Assembly (NCBI GenBank): GCA_029263215.1
Contig: JAJCXY010000044.1
Location: 1 to 36,562, forward strand
Direction of reading: 5' to 3'
Source: Acidimicrobiales bacterium
Lineage (GTDB): Bacteria; Actinomycetota; Acidimicrobiia; Acidimicrobiales; Aldehydirespiratoraceae
Length of the DNA stretch: 36,562 bases
The notes under the pieces are model-generated. The model was not told where the DNA came from, searched no databases, and saw only the letters and a program-made list of their open reading frames with translations. The translations under genes were made by a program, and so were the position numbers. Below, one piece after another: positions 6,400 to 15,042 of this stretch (the first letter of the stretch is position 1; each line of letters begins with the position of its first letter).

Positions 6400-7357
6400 T
6401 GAAGATGCCAGCCACTAGTCCACGTATCCATCGACCCTGTTGGTTGAGGCCGCCCGGAAAGCGAGTGAGCGTCACGATCACCGCTACGGGACCTATGTAG
6501 GCGGCGATGAAGCTCGTGTCGGAAATGAACAGCCGGAAACCCTCGAGCGCCACCGCAGCCGCCACAACACCGCCGAGTGAACCGGAGCCCGCCACCACGG
6601 CCACGCTGAGGTAGGTGAACGACAGGCTCAACGGGAAACTCGCTGGCGACACGCGCTGGACCCAGAGCGGAGTGATCGCCCCCGCTACTCCCGCAAGTGC
6701 ACCGGCAATGATGTAGGCGCCGGCTCGGTAGACGGCCATGTTCACACCGACACTGGCGGCCACCGATGGGTCCGTCCGTATCAAGGACAAGGCCCGTCCC
6801 ACTCGGGACTGCATCATGAGCCGCACGGATACCGCTGAGATCACGGCAACACCCAAGACAATTGGAAAGAGTGAGCGCGCTGTCGACAGTTCCCAAGGCC
6901 CGAGACGAGGTGGTGAGAGCACCAGATTGCCGTCGCCGATCAACCAGTTCTTCGTGAAGAAGAAACGGTCGATCGCAATCCCGGCCGCAAGAGTGACAAT
7001 CGCTACATACAACCCGCTCACGCGCAAGGCGGCGATCGCGACTACACCGCCCACCGCGACGCCGACCGCCAACCCAACGGGAGCAAGGACGAGCGGCGAG
7101 ACATCGAGGTCGGAGCTGAGCTTGGCCACGACGAACGCCGGTAGACCCACCATCCCTGCGTGAGCCAGTGAGAGTTCGCCGGCCCAGTTGACCAATACGT
7201 GAAGTCCGATCGCCGAAGTGACGAAGATCAGGATCAACCCGATCTTGAATGTCGTGACCTCCGAGGACGTCATCCCGACGATTGCAACCACCGCCACCCC
7301 GGCGAGAGCCGCAAACCCCGAGGAGTGCTGCCGACCAATCTGGATTGACCCGACCAC
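6389..7357 (-). CDS. livM: Liv-type ABC transporter permease, LivM-like
   Basis: A hydrophobic protein of about 322 residues with the BPD_transp_2 permease fold. HVLVNWAGELSLAHAGMVGLPAF is a typical LivM signature, and the conserved C-terminal loop GGLGS-like stretch appears as AGSGSLGGVV. The preferred start is the GTG at 7357, one base after the livH stop, because GGAG lies seven bases before it; a GTG at 7384 would overlap livH by 26 bp. Transcribed leftward after livH and livK, opposite to livGF, with 3' ends overlapping by 11 bp. Confidence 0.9.
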   Translation of the reverse strand: MVGSIQIGRQHSSGFAALAGVAVVAIVGMTSSEVTTFKIGLILIFVTSAIGLHVLVNWAGELSLAHAGMVGLPAFVVAKLSSDLDVSPLVLAPVGLAVGVAVGGVVAIAALRVSGLYVAIVTLAAGIAIDRFFFTKNWLIGDGNLVLSPPRLGPWELSTARSLFPIVLGVAVISAVSVRLMMQSRVGRALSLIRTDPSVAASVGVNMAVYRAGAYIIAGALAGVAGAITPLWVQRVSPASFPLSLSFTYLSVAVVAGSGSLGGVVAAAVALEGFRLFISDTSFIAAYIGPVAVIVTLTRFPGGLNQQGRWIRGLVAGIFTKS

Positions 7358-7358
7358 C

Positions 7359-8216
7359 TCAGTACTCCGCGGCGAGAAGCCCACGCGGACGAAGCGCCAG
7401 GACCACGAGCACTATCAGCGCAAGCGTCAGCTCAACCACTCCAGGAGCTAGGAACTGGTAGCCGAGGTAGCCCTCGGTCACCCCGAGCGCAACGCCGGCC
7501 CCGAACGCGCCGGTGATGCTCGTGAGTCCACCCAGCAAGGCAGCCACCAGCGCCCGCAGCATCAGTCCGGTCATGAAGAACACACTGAAGACCACCTGCG
7601 ACGAAACGAGGATGGCAGAAAGGCCGGCCAGCGCGCCCGCGAGCGCCCAACTACCCAATGAGACCAGATTGACGTTCACACCCGCCTCCGCAGCGGCGAT
7701 TGGGTCGAGCGCGGTTGCCCGAAGGCGAAGGCCGAACGAGCTTCGAGCGATGAGCAGGCCGAGTGCAAGCAACAAGAACACGGAGACACCGAAGGTCAGG
7801 AACTGGATAGGTCGGATCGTGAGCCCCGAGACTCTGACACCACCACCTGTGATGATCGGCTTCATGAAGCGGGGTCGCAGTGACCATCGTCTGACTGCGA
7901 ACACCAACAGGAGATTTGATACGCCGAATGTCGCAACCATCACCGAGATGCGAGATTTGGTTCGGAGTGGCCGAACGACGACCAACTCGGTCGCCGCGCC
8001 CAGCAGCGCCGACACACCGACCCCGGCAGCGACGGCGAGAGCGAGCGGTCTCCCGTCATCGAGCCAGAGCGCAGCGAAGACGAACGCTCCCACCATCCCG
8101 ATCTCGCCATGAGCGAAGGTGATGACGCGAGAAACCCGATAGACGACCACCAGTCCGACCGCGAGGAGTCCGTAGAGGACCCCCAGAAAGAATCCGTTGA
8201 TCAGGACGATGGTCAA
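7359..8216 (-). CDS. livH: Liv-type ABC transporter permease, LivH-like
   Basis: A 285-residue inner-membrane permease of the BPD_transp_2 family. The start (GFFLGVLYGLLAVGLVVVYRVSRVITFAHGEIGMVGAF) is a classic LivH opening. A conserved loop near the end, LLGGLTSITGAFGAGVALG, is the site contacted by the ATPases. It begins with a TTG at 8216; an in-frame stop lies just upstream, so no longer protein is possible. It pairs with LivM as the translocation pore. The gap of 48 bp to livK suggests one leftward operon livK-livH-livM. Confidence 0.9.
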   Translation of the reverse strand: MTIVLINGFFLGVLYGLLAVGLVVVYRVSRVITFAHGEIGMVGAFVFAALWLDDGRPLALAVAAGVGVSALLGAATELVVVRPLRTKSRISVMVATFGVSNLLLVFAVRRWSLRPRFMKPIITGGGVRVSGLTIRPIQFLTFGVSVFLLLALGLLIARSSFGLRLRATALDPIAAAEAGVNVNLVSLGSWALAGALAGLSAILVSSQVVFSVFFMTGLMLRALVAALLGGLTSITGAFGAGVALGVTEGYLGYQFLAPGVVELTLALIVLVVLALRPRGLLAAEY

Positions 8217-8264
8217 TGGTGACTACTCAGCGCTGGCCGGGTCCCGACTGCCGCGTCGACGGGT

Positions 8265-9512
8265 TCACTCGCCGCTGATCGGCGGGCCGGAGGCCGACCA
8301 GGTGTTGTCGGGGCTGCAGCAGACTGTCGGGAACATCGCGTTCGATCCGACCAGACCGCCACCAGACCACGTAATGGGCGGAAGCACGCCGGTCTCGAAG
8401 CCATCCAACGACTCGATGGCCGCCACCAGCGAATCCGATGTCGGCGAGTCGCCGGCCTGGGAGAGAACCTCCTCGAGCAACAGGCCGTAGCCGTAGTAGA
8501 GGAATGCCTCGCCATCGAGAGCGCCGCTGCGATCGTGCTTCTGAGCGAGGGCCTGGAAGTCCGCGTACTCCGAAGTGTCGATCGTGGCGTTGAGTCGTAG
8601 CCCGCTGGCACCCTCAAGCAAACCGGCTGCAGCTTGGGTGACAAAGTCGAACTCGAAGAGAGCCCCGGTGAACGCCGGCGAATAGTCGATTGCGGCGGCG
8701 TCGCTAGCGATCTGAATCGCCTCATTGGTGACGAAGATCGCCACGGTCGATGCACCCGCCTCCTGGAGCCTCAGGACCTGGGGGGTAAACGACGCCTGAC
8801 CGACTTCAACGGTGAGAACGTCGACCACGTCGAGACCCCGGGCTTCCGCCTCAGCTACGAATGCGTCGCCGATCCTCGTGTAGACGGGTACGTTGAGTTC
8901 GATCACACCGATTGAGTCACCCGCCGCGGCGTTCTCGGCAACGAACTGGGCGAGCAGCTCCCCCTGGCCCTCCTCGGTCGGGAACACGGAGTAGGAGTGC
9001 TCCCAGGAATCGATGAACGAGTCGGATGCCGTCCAGACCAGGTTCGTGAATCCGGCGGAGTTCAGACAGTCGGATGCCGCGGCCTGTGCCTCGGTGCCCT
9101 GAACGAGGACTGCGGTGAAGCTGCCGTTGCTGAGAACCTCCTGGCACGCCGCCACTCCGCCATCAGGGGTTTCTTTGTGGTCGACCTGTAGAAGGTTCAC
9201 CTGGCGGCCGTTGATCCCGCCGCTGGCGTTGAGCTCCTCGACCCAGGTCTCCATCCCGCTGACGTAGATGCCCTGGATCACTTCACCGAACAGACCACTG
9301 AATCCGGCCACAACGCTGACGGTGATCGAGTCTTCACTGATGCCTTCGACGGGTACGGCGCCGTCGTCACCATCCTCACTTGAACCGTCGCCGCCGCTAT
9401 CAACCGAAGCACCGTCATCGCTGTCAGCTGAATCATCGTCGCCACACGCGGTGGCGATCAACGCGAATGCGCTGATGATGAGCACCAGCCGGACCAATCG
9501 ATTCATCTTCAT
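8265..9512 (-). CDS. livK: Liv-type substrate-binding lipoprotein
   Basis: A 415-residue extracytoplasmic binding protein of the Peripla_BP_6 (Leu/Ile/Val-binding) family. A short signal ends at ATACGDDDS, with the lipid-attached Cys near residue 23, followed by an Asp/Ser/Gly-rich linker. The binding domain starts at DSITVSVVAGFSGLFGEV and contains GGINGRQVNL. The ATG at 9512 is chosen because GGAGG lies eight bases upstream; an upstream frame to 9584 lacks such a site. An extra Cys pair (TVCCSP) sits close to the C-terminus. The ligand is not known; neighbours suggest an ester or alcohol-related compound rather than a plain amino acid. Confidence 0.9.
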   Translation of the reverse strand: MKMNRLVRLVLIISAFALIATACGDDDSADSDDGASVDSGGDGSSEDGDDGAVPVEGISEDSITVSVVAGFSGLFGEVIQGIYVSGMETWVEELNASGGINGRQVNLLQVDHKETPDGGVAACQEVLSNGSFTAVLVQGTEAQAAASDCLNSAGFTNLVWTASDSFIDSWEHSYSVFPTEEGQGELLAQFVAENAAAGDSIGVIELNVPVYTRIGDAFVAEAEARGLDVVDVLTVEVGQASFTPQVLRLQEAGASTVAIFVTNEAIQIASDAAAIDYSPAFTGALFEFDFVTQAAAGLLEGASGLRLNATIDTSEYADFQALAQKHDRSGALDGEAFLYYGYGLLLEEVLSQAGDSPTSDSLVAAIESLDGFETGVLPPITWSGGGLVGSNAMFPTVCCSPDNTWSASGPPISGE

Positions 9513-9647
9513 TCTCTTTTCCTCCCCTAGGAAGCGGATGCGGAGTACTCGGGCGCATCCGACGCCCGAGACCCTTGAGCGCAATCCCGCTCTGAATTAC
9601 TGTTCATACTATTGACCACATCTACTGACTTACGCAAGTAATGGACG

Positions 9648-9663
9648 ATGAATACTTATTCAT
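9648..9663. promoter_or_regulatory. TetR-type operator O1 (perfect palindrome)
   Basis: ATGAATACTTATTCAT is a perfect 7-2-7 inverted repeat in the divergent region between livK and the alpha/beta hydrolase. The centre of O1 is 21 bp from the centre of O2, two helical turns, so both can be occupied on the same face of DNA. Confidence 0.6.
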
Positions 9664-9668
9664 ATACT

Positions 9669-9684
9669 CTGAACTGCCGTTCAT
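9669..9684. promoter_or_regulatory. TetR-type operator O2
   Basis: CTGAACTGCCGTTCAT shares the TGAAY-N5-TTCAT consensus with O1 and with the site in front of livG. It lies 30 bp upstream of the hydrolase start. The repressor gene is second in the hydrolase operon, so autoregulation is likely. Confidence 0.55.
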
Positions 9685-9713
9685 TCCCAGCTTCGACAGG
9701 GTAAGTTTCAACC

Positions 9714-10550
9714 ATGTGCGAGAGAAATCACACGATCTCCGTGGGCGCCGGAACCGTCCACATCGCCGAGTACGGCCAAGGGCCAGCGGTGCTGCTACTC
9801 AACGGCTTGGGCTATGCAAACTGGTCATGGGAAAGCCTCAAACCACTGGCGCTCCAGCATCGGCTGTTGATGCTCGAGAACCGAGGGACAGGCCTTTCGT
9901 CCAGTCCGCCAGAGCACGTTTCGGTGGCCGGTATGGCCGATGACGCAGCGGCAGCGATCTCAGAACTCGATCTCGGCACAGTCCACTTGCTCGGATTCTC
10001 GATGGGCGGCTACATCGCCATCGACCTCGCGCTTCGATACCCGCACATCGTCGATTCGTTGATTCTCACCGCCACGAGCGCTGGTGGTGAGTGTCACGTG
10101 CCGACGCCGGCGACGACCAGTTCAGCCTGGCGTGCGGCTGCCGGTCTCGACCCAGCGGAGTTTGCCAACCAGACCATGCACCTCTCGTTTTGCCCCGGGT
10201 GGGCGCATGCCAACACAATCCGCTACGAGGAGCTCATCCGTTCACGGCTCGAGCATCCGACTCAGCCTGCCGCATGGGCTTCCCAGTACGCGGCATGTGA
10301 CGAGTACCTCCAGGCTGGTGCCCGGGTCGAGTCAATCGACTGCCCCACAACGATCGTCCATGGAGACCAGGACCGCGTGGTACCCGTGGAGAACGGCCAG
10401 ACATTGAATCGTCGGATACCCAACTCCCGACTGGCGGTGCTCCAAGGTCGCGGCCACCTCTCCTTCATCGAGGACCCAGCAACCTTCATGGCGATAGTCG
10501 AGAACCATCTGATAGACGTGGCCTCCCACCAACCCGAGGCGCCTACATGA
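9714..10550 (+). CDS. Alpha/beta hydrolase
   Basis: A 278-residue cytosolic alpha/beta-hydrolase. The nucleophile elbow GFSMGG places Ser96; Asp220 in HGDQDRVVP and His248 in GRGHLSF complete the triad. The usual oxyanion HG after strand 3 is NG here (LLLNGLGYA). ENRGTG follows strand 4 as in many esterases and lactonases. The ATG at 9714 is not preceded by a strong ribosome site. Its stop overlaps the tetR start by 4 bp (ATGA). Its promoter carries two operators of the neighbouring repressor. Likely to hydrolyse an ester or lactone taken up by the adjacent transporter; the substrate cannot be read from the sequence. Confidence 0.85.
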   Translation: MCERNHTISVGAGTVHIAEYGQGPAVLLLNGLGYANWSWESLKPLALQHRLLMLENRGTGLSSSPPEHVSVAGMADDAAAAISELDLGTVHLLGFSMGGYIAIDLALRYPHIVDSLILTATSAGGECHVPTPATTSSAWRAAAGLDPAEFANQTMHLSFCPGWAHANTIRYEELIRSRLEHPTQPAAWASQYAACDEYLQAGARVESIDCPTTIVHGDQDRVVPVENGQTLNRRIPNSRLAVLQGRGHLSFIEDPATFMAIVENHLIDVASHQPEAPT

Positions 10551-11155
10551 CACCACCAACCGAACGGCCCACGCCGGGTCAAGACGCTGATGGCAGAGAG
10601 TTGCTTCTGACGGCGGCGGAGAGACTCTTCGCCGAAGAGAGCTACACCAGCGTCACCGTGGCGAAGATCTGCGCCCAAGCCGGAATGGCCACCGGCACCT
10701 TCTACGCATGGTTCGAATCCAAGCACGAGCTGTTCGTTGAACTCGTGCGATCGATCAACCGTGACGTGCGGCGCGCGATGGCCGTCGCCATAGGCGAGGC
10801 CACCAGCCGGAACGATGTCGAACGGCTCGGGTTTCGGGCATTCTTCGAAGTGATGTCGCACCGGCCCGGCGTCTACCGGATTGTTCGTGAAGCGGAATTC
10901 GTCGACCCCAGCCTGTTTCGGGAGTACTACGAACAGATCGCTCGTGGCTACGCCCGGGGAGTGCGCGGCTTTCAACAGTCCGGCCAGGTCGACCCCGCGC
11001 TCGACCCCGAGATCGTCGCGTTCATGTATATGGGTGTCGGCTATTTCGTGGGCATGCGCTGGGCCGAGTGGACCCAAGGCCGAAGCGTTCCCGATGACGT
11101 ACAGGCCGATGTGATGAAGGTCCTCACCCGAGGACTCGCAAGACCGGAGGACTGA
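10547..11155 (+). CDS. TetR/AcrR-family transcriptional regulator
   Basis: A 202-residue dimeric repressor. The N-terminal helix-turn-helix covers about residues 18-65 (LLLTAAERLFAEESYTSVTV, then AGMATGTFYAWFESKHELF). The C-terminal ligand-binding domain (70-202) contains RPGVYRIVREAEFVD, seen in a common TetR subgroup. It is translationally coupled to the hydrolase (4-bp overlap) and followed after 5 bp by the alcohol dehydrogenase. Three palindromes of one consensus lie at the promoters of livG and of the livK/hydrolase pair, so it probably represses uptake and catabolism until an inducer, perhaps an acyl-CoA or the imported compound, binds. Confidence 0.92.
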   Translation: MTPPTERPTPGQDADGRELLLTAAERLFAEESYTSVTVAKICAQAGMATGTFYAWFESKHELFVELVRSINRDVRRAMAVAIGEATSRNDVERLGFRAFFEVMSHRPGVYRIVREAEFVDPSLFREYYEQIARGYARGVRGFQQSGQVDPALDPEIVAFMYMGVGYFVGMRWAEWTQGRSVPDDVQADVMKVLTRGLARPED

Positions 11156-11160
11156 TCCGA

Positions 11161-12291
11161 ATGAAGACACGAGCTGCCGTCCTCAGCGAGATGAACCTCG
11201 AACGACCTTATGAGCACAGCCGACCGTTGCAGATTCTCGAGCTTGACCTCGATCCGCCCAGCGCAGGCGAACTTCTCGTGCGAATAGAGGCGGCCGGCGT
11301 CTGCCACTCCGACCTCTCTGTGATCGACGGGAACCGTCCCCGCCCACTTCCGATGGCCCTCGGTCACGAGGCAGCCGGGGTGGTCGAAGCTGTGGGTCCC
11401 GGAATCATCGACGTCGAAGAGGGCGACCACATCGTGCTCACGTTCGTTCCGAGCTGTGGAACCTGCGCAGAGTGTGGGAGTGGCTCCCCGCAACTCTGTC
11501 CCAACGCCGCGGCAGCGAACGCCGAGGCCCGCATGCTTGCCGGTGGTCGACGCCTCCACAACGACGGAACCGAAGTCAACCATCATCTCGGAGTGTCCGC
11601 TTTCGCGGAGCGCGCTGTGGTGGCGCGTGGCTCCGCTGTAGTCATCCCCGACGATGTGCCCTTCACCACCGCCGCTCTCCTCGGTTGCGCCGTACTCACC
11701 GGAGTCGGAGCGGTGCTCAACACGGCCGCGGTCACTGCGGGCGAGTCCGTCGCTGTGTTCGGCCTGGGCGGGGTGGGGCAATCTGTGGTCATGGGTGCGG
11801 CGGCTGCCGGCGCCTACCCGGTGATCGCCGTCGACCCGATGGAGAGCAAACGCAAGTTGGCTTCTGTGCTCGGCGCCGACATGGTCCTACCAGCGGATGG
11901 GGCACCGGCTTCGATACGAGAAATCACTGCCGGCGGTGTCGACCACGCGTTCGAAGCCGTCGGCAACGCCAAGGTGCTCGAGGCCGCATACGCGAGCACA
12001 GGCCGCGGTGGCACCACCGTCGCTATCGGACTTGCCCATCCCGATGCGATGTTCACGATTCCGGCAGTCAGCATCGTCGGCGAGGCGAAGAGAATCATCG
12101 GCTCATACATGGGCTCGGCGGCCCCGCAACGCGATATCCCGCTACTCCTCGGGATGTGGCGAGCCGGCCGACTCCCGATCGAGAAGCTCCATACCGGCAC
12201 ACTCCCGCTGAGCAGAATCAACGAAGCCTTCGATGCATTGGCCGATGCCACCGTCGTCCGCCAGCTCATCGACACGACAACCCCGGCCTGA
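11161..12291 (+). CDS. Zinc-dependent alcohol dehydrogenase (MDR family)
   Basis: A 376-residue medium-chain dehydrogenase/reductase. Catalytic zinc ligands are Cys48 (GVCHSD) and His69 in GHEAAG. The structural zinc site has Cys99, Cys102, Cys105 and Cys113 (SCGTCAEC ... LC). The NAD(P)-binding Rossmann motif is VFGLGGVGQS near residue 200, followed by an acidic residue (AVDPMESK), favouring NAD. It oxidises an alcohol to an aldehyde or the reverse in the cytosol. It lies 5 bp after tetR and 59 bp before a second hydrolase, consistent with a pathway of ester hydrolysis followed by alcohol oxidation. The overall look is that of class III-like or NDMA-type enzymes; the substrate is open. Confidence 0.9.
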   Translation: MKTRAAVLSEMNLERPYEHSRPLQILELDLDPPSAGELLVRIEAAGVCHSDLSVIDGNRPRPLPMALGHEAAGVVEAVGPGIIDVEEGDHIVLTFVPSCGTCAECGSGSPQLCPNAAAANAEARMLAGGRRLHNDGTEVNHHLGVSAFAERAVVARGSAVVIPDDVPFTTAALLGCAVLTGVGAVLNTAAVTAGESVAVFGLGGVGQSVVMGAAAAGAYPVIAVDPMESKRKLASVLGADMVLPADGAPASIREITAGGVDHAFEAVGNAKVLEAAYASTGRGGTTVAIGLAHPDAMFTIPAVSIVGEAKRIIGSYMGSAAPQRDIPLLLGMWRAGRLPIEKLHTGTLPLSRINEAFDALADATVVRQLIDTTTPA

Positions 12292-12350
12292 GCCGAGGGC
12301 GGGGCACAACGAATCAACCACCACCAACCACCCATATGGAGAACAGACCC

Positions 12351-13427
12351 ATGACCGAATCGAACCTCCCCGATGGCGTGACATCAGCAACGGTCGACAC
12401 ACCGCGCCTACGAACCCACTATCTCGAATCCGGCGAACCCGCTGGCACGGCCGTGATCTTTCTGCACGGCAACCTCGCGTCTTCGCTGTTCTGGGATGAA
12501 ACCCTCGCCAACCTCCCCGATGGATTCCGGGGACTCGCCATCGACATGCGGGGATTCGGCGACTCTGAGGCCAAGGCGATCGACGCTACGCGAGGGGTGG
12601 GCGACTTTGCCGATGACCTCCACGACTTCATCGAAACAATGCAACTCGCCACCCCGGTTCACCTCGTTGGCTGGTCGACAGGCGGAGGCGCGATCATGCA
12701 ATACACGATCGACCACCCCGACCTCGTCGCTTCGCTAACCCTTGTCGACACAGTGTCGCCGTATGGCTTCGTCGGCACGAAAGATGTGAACGGCACCCCA
12801 TGCTTCGCCGACTACGCCGGATCGGGCGCCGGAGGCCTTGCCCCCGAGATGATCGAACGCCTCGGCGCCCAGGACACCACCAAGGACAGCGATCTCTCAC
12901 CCCGGTCCGTCATGTTGAACTTCTACGTGTCGCCGTTGTTCGCATTCGAGCCCGCTCGGGAAGATGCACTGGTCGATGCGATCCTGAAATCAGTGACGGG
13001 TGACGGAAACTTCCCCGGAGACCTTACCCCCTCACCCAATTGGCCTACGTTCGCGCCGGGTCCCGGAGGGGTCAACAATGCCCTCGCCGCCGGGCACTGC
13101 GATGTCTCGGCTCTCGTCGATGTGGAGCCGAAGCCGCCCATCATGTGGATCAGGGGCGCCGATGACCAAGTGGTATCGGACACATCAATGTTCGACACCG
13201 GCTACCTCGGGCAACTCGGCGTCATCCCCGGTTGGCCCGGCAACGACGTCTACCCACCGCAGCCAATGGTCCAGCAAATCGCCGGCATGCTCGACACCTA
13301 CGTCGACAACGGAGGCAGCTCCACTGAGATCGTCATCGCGAACTCAGGGCATTCCCCACACCTCGACCAGGCCGACAAGTTCCAAGAAATCTTCTACAAC
13401 TTCCTCACCGGACTCGGCGGCACCTGA
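12351..13427 (+). CDS. Alpha/beta hydrolase, larger paralogue
   Basis: A 358-residue alpha/beta hydrolase. Oxyanion HGN lies at 39-41, DMRGFGDS at 65-72, nucleophile Ser109 in GWSTGGG, an acid at Asp271/272 (RGADDQVVSD), and His334 in SGHSPHLD. A cap insertion of about 110 residues between strands 6 and 7 (roughly 140-260) makes it longer than the first hydrolase. The ATG at 12351 has GGAGAAC upstream; an ATG at 12336 is in frame but overlaps that site. It closes the hydrolase-tetR-adh operon. A role in hydrolysing a bulkier ester or C-C bond substrate is possible but not shown. Confidence 0.88.
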   Translation: MTESNLPDGVTSATVDTPRLRTHYLESGEPAGTAVIFLHGNLASSLFWDETLANLPDGFRGLAIDMRGFGDSEAKAIDATRGVGDFADDLHDFIETMQLATPVHLVGWSTGGGAIMQYTIDHPDLVASLTLVDTVSPYGFVGTKDVNGTPCFADYAGSGAGGLAPEMIERLGAQDTTKDSDLSPRSVMLNFYVSPLFAFEPAREDALVDAILKSVTGDGNFPGDLTPSPNWPTFAPGPGGVNNALAAGHCDVSALVDVEPKPPIMWIRGADDQVVSDTSMFDTGYLGQLGVIPGWPGNDVYPPQPMVQQIAGMLDTYVDNGGSSTEIVIANSGHSPHLDQADKFQEIFYNFLTGLGGT

Positions 13428-13503
13428 CCCCAGCGGAAAGTCAAAACACAAACAACCGGCCGAGTCGCTACCGAACCAGCGCTCAGTTCTTCGGCGGGCC
13501 TCA

Positions 13504-13600
13504 TGGTCACGAGGAGGTCACCTTAGATCCGTGATCACACGTCATCCACAGGTATATCCCCCCACGATCCACAACTCCAAAACCCGCGTTTACCCATGTA
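13504..13600 (+). repeat. Repeat R1 copy 2
   Basis: Partner of 4346-4443. It begins TGGTCACGAGG and includes AGATCCGTGATCACACG and TCCACAGGTATATCC. It lies about 390 bp before the IS110-like transposase relic and could mark the left end of that element. Confidence 0.65.
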
Positions 13601-13991
13601 TTGCTGGGGGTGCCTCCTCGTCATCGGGGGGTGGCCGCGTAGCGTGGCCTCGGGAGGAGTCCCGGTCGTGACGGAAATCCCCTGAGCTTTGGGCTCGTTG
13701 ACCTGATCGTCGCCGGGGCTCGTTCTCGAGCAGACTCGGTTGAGGAAATTGGTGGGATCTTTCGGCCTGGCCGATGGTTCGTTGCACCGTATGAATCACA
13801 TGGCTGGGTGGGCTACGTCGTCCATCTTCGCGGTGTCGGGTGGGGTCGGGGACAACCTCATCGCTGGTGGTCGAGCGCGAGCGAGGGGTTCTCCCGTCAT
13901 CAACCGCTTGCGGACTCGCTCGGCCCTAGAGATGAGTTGAAAGGCATCGGGGCCGGATGGGTCTACCCGTCTTGGATGGGACAACCCCTCC
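13601..13991. other. Non-coding stretch upstream of the IS110-like relic
   Basis: No convincing gene is seen in these 391 bases. IS110 elements have a long non-coding left end that in active members encodes a structured bridge RNA, and this interval sits in that position. I cannot fold it reliably by eye, so the RNA is a possibility only. GTCTACCCGTCTTGGATGGG lies just before the start codon. Confidence 0.3.
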
Positions 13992-14951
13992 ATGAAAGCG
14001 AACACAACAACTCCGGTCGTGTCGATCGGAATCTATGCAGCGGTGGTTGCGTCGCATCAGGTCGCGATTCGCGGCGAGGTTCGAGAGGACTTCAAGGCTG
14101 CGCCTACGTTGGCCGGGTTGACGAAGCTGACCAAACGGCTCGAGCCCTATGCCGGGTCGTTGGTGGTGGCTGAACCAACGGCGGGGACCTGGTTGCCGTT
14201 GGCCCATGCGGTGTCTGCCGCGGGTTGTGAGATGGGGTTTGTTGCCAACCGGGACTCCGCGAGGCTCCGCAACGCCATCACCGGCACGTCCAAGACCGAT
14301 GTGATCGACGCCGACATGTTGGCCCACTGCACTGAGGTACTCGGAGTTGGCTCCGCCGCGATCCCGCCGCCAGGCCAGATCGCACTGCGCAGAGCGATCC
14401 GGCGCCGTCACGTCTGCGCCGTTGACGCTCACCGAGTCGAGTGCCGGCTCAGGGCGCTCGCGGCGTGGGCGTTCCCGGACCTATGGCGAGCCACCGGCGG
14501 CCACACCGTTGCCCAGCCCCTGTTGACCCGCTGGCCACACCTAGAGCGGCTCAGCCGAGCCCGGCTCGCCTCGATCACCGAGATCGTCGCCGCGCACAGC
14601 CGCGACAGCCACCCCGAACAGCGAGCCGAGCGGATACAAACCGCCGCGGCCGGATGGGACACGTTTTGGAGCGGCCGTCTCGACCTCGACGACCTCGGCT
14701 GGGAACTCACCGAAATGCCGGGCGACATCAACACCGCCGATCAACGCAAGAAGGGCGACGCCACCCACCTTGAAACGGCCAAAGCACCCACCGCTCACGC
14801 CGGCCTGAACCGTCCCGGGTCATGTGTGCTGGCCCGGTTCATGCTGGACATTGCGGCTCCGGTAGGTGCACGACATTTCTTGGCCGGGTTCCGGTTCCTG
14901 GGCGACACGAGCTCCGGTAGGTGGGCGACATTGGCTCCGGCTCCTTGGTGA
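13992..14951 (+). pseudogene. IS110-family transposase, inactive and truncated
   Basis: Residues 9-255 follow the IS110 pattern: N-terminal RuvC-like DEDD domain (VVSIGI ... VVAEPTAGTW ... SKTDVIDADMLA), then the coiled region RRRHVCAVDAHRVECRLRAL. The first catalytic Asp is replaced: GIYAA where GIDAA is expected, a GAT to TAT change. The C-terminal domain carrying the PGVG helix-hairpin-helix and the catalytic Ser is absent; after about 14756 the frame runs into unrelated repeat DNA (14825 on). No partner ORF supplies it. It is a dead element, inserted between the hydrolase operon and the acyl-CoA dehydrogenase gene. Confidence 0.8.
14825..14868 (+). repeat. Repeat R2 copy 2, with an internal echo
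   Basis: Partner of 4626-4669 (36 of 44 positions). Immediately after it GCTCCGGTAGGTG recurs (about 14911-14923), followed again by a GACATT, so the element end may itself contain short direct repeats or two nested end sequences. Confidence 0.55.
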
Positions 14952-15042
14952 CACCTGGTCGATGGGCTGTGCTTTGGGTCAGGGGAAGTTGGTTCAGGGG
15001 GTTGGTCGATGTTGGTGGAGCTGGAGCTGGTGGAACACCGTC

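Noticed and set aside
11472-12350. Long 5' extension of the second alpha/beta hydrolase frame
   Set aside because: The extension overlaps the alcohol dehydrogenase in another frame and is Arg-rich shadow sequence; the ATG at 12351 with GGAGAAC upstream is the real start.
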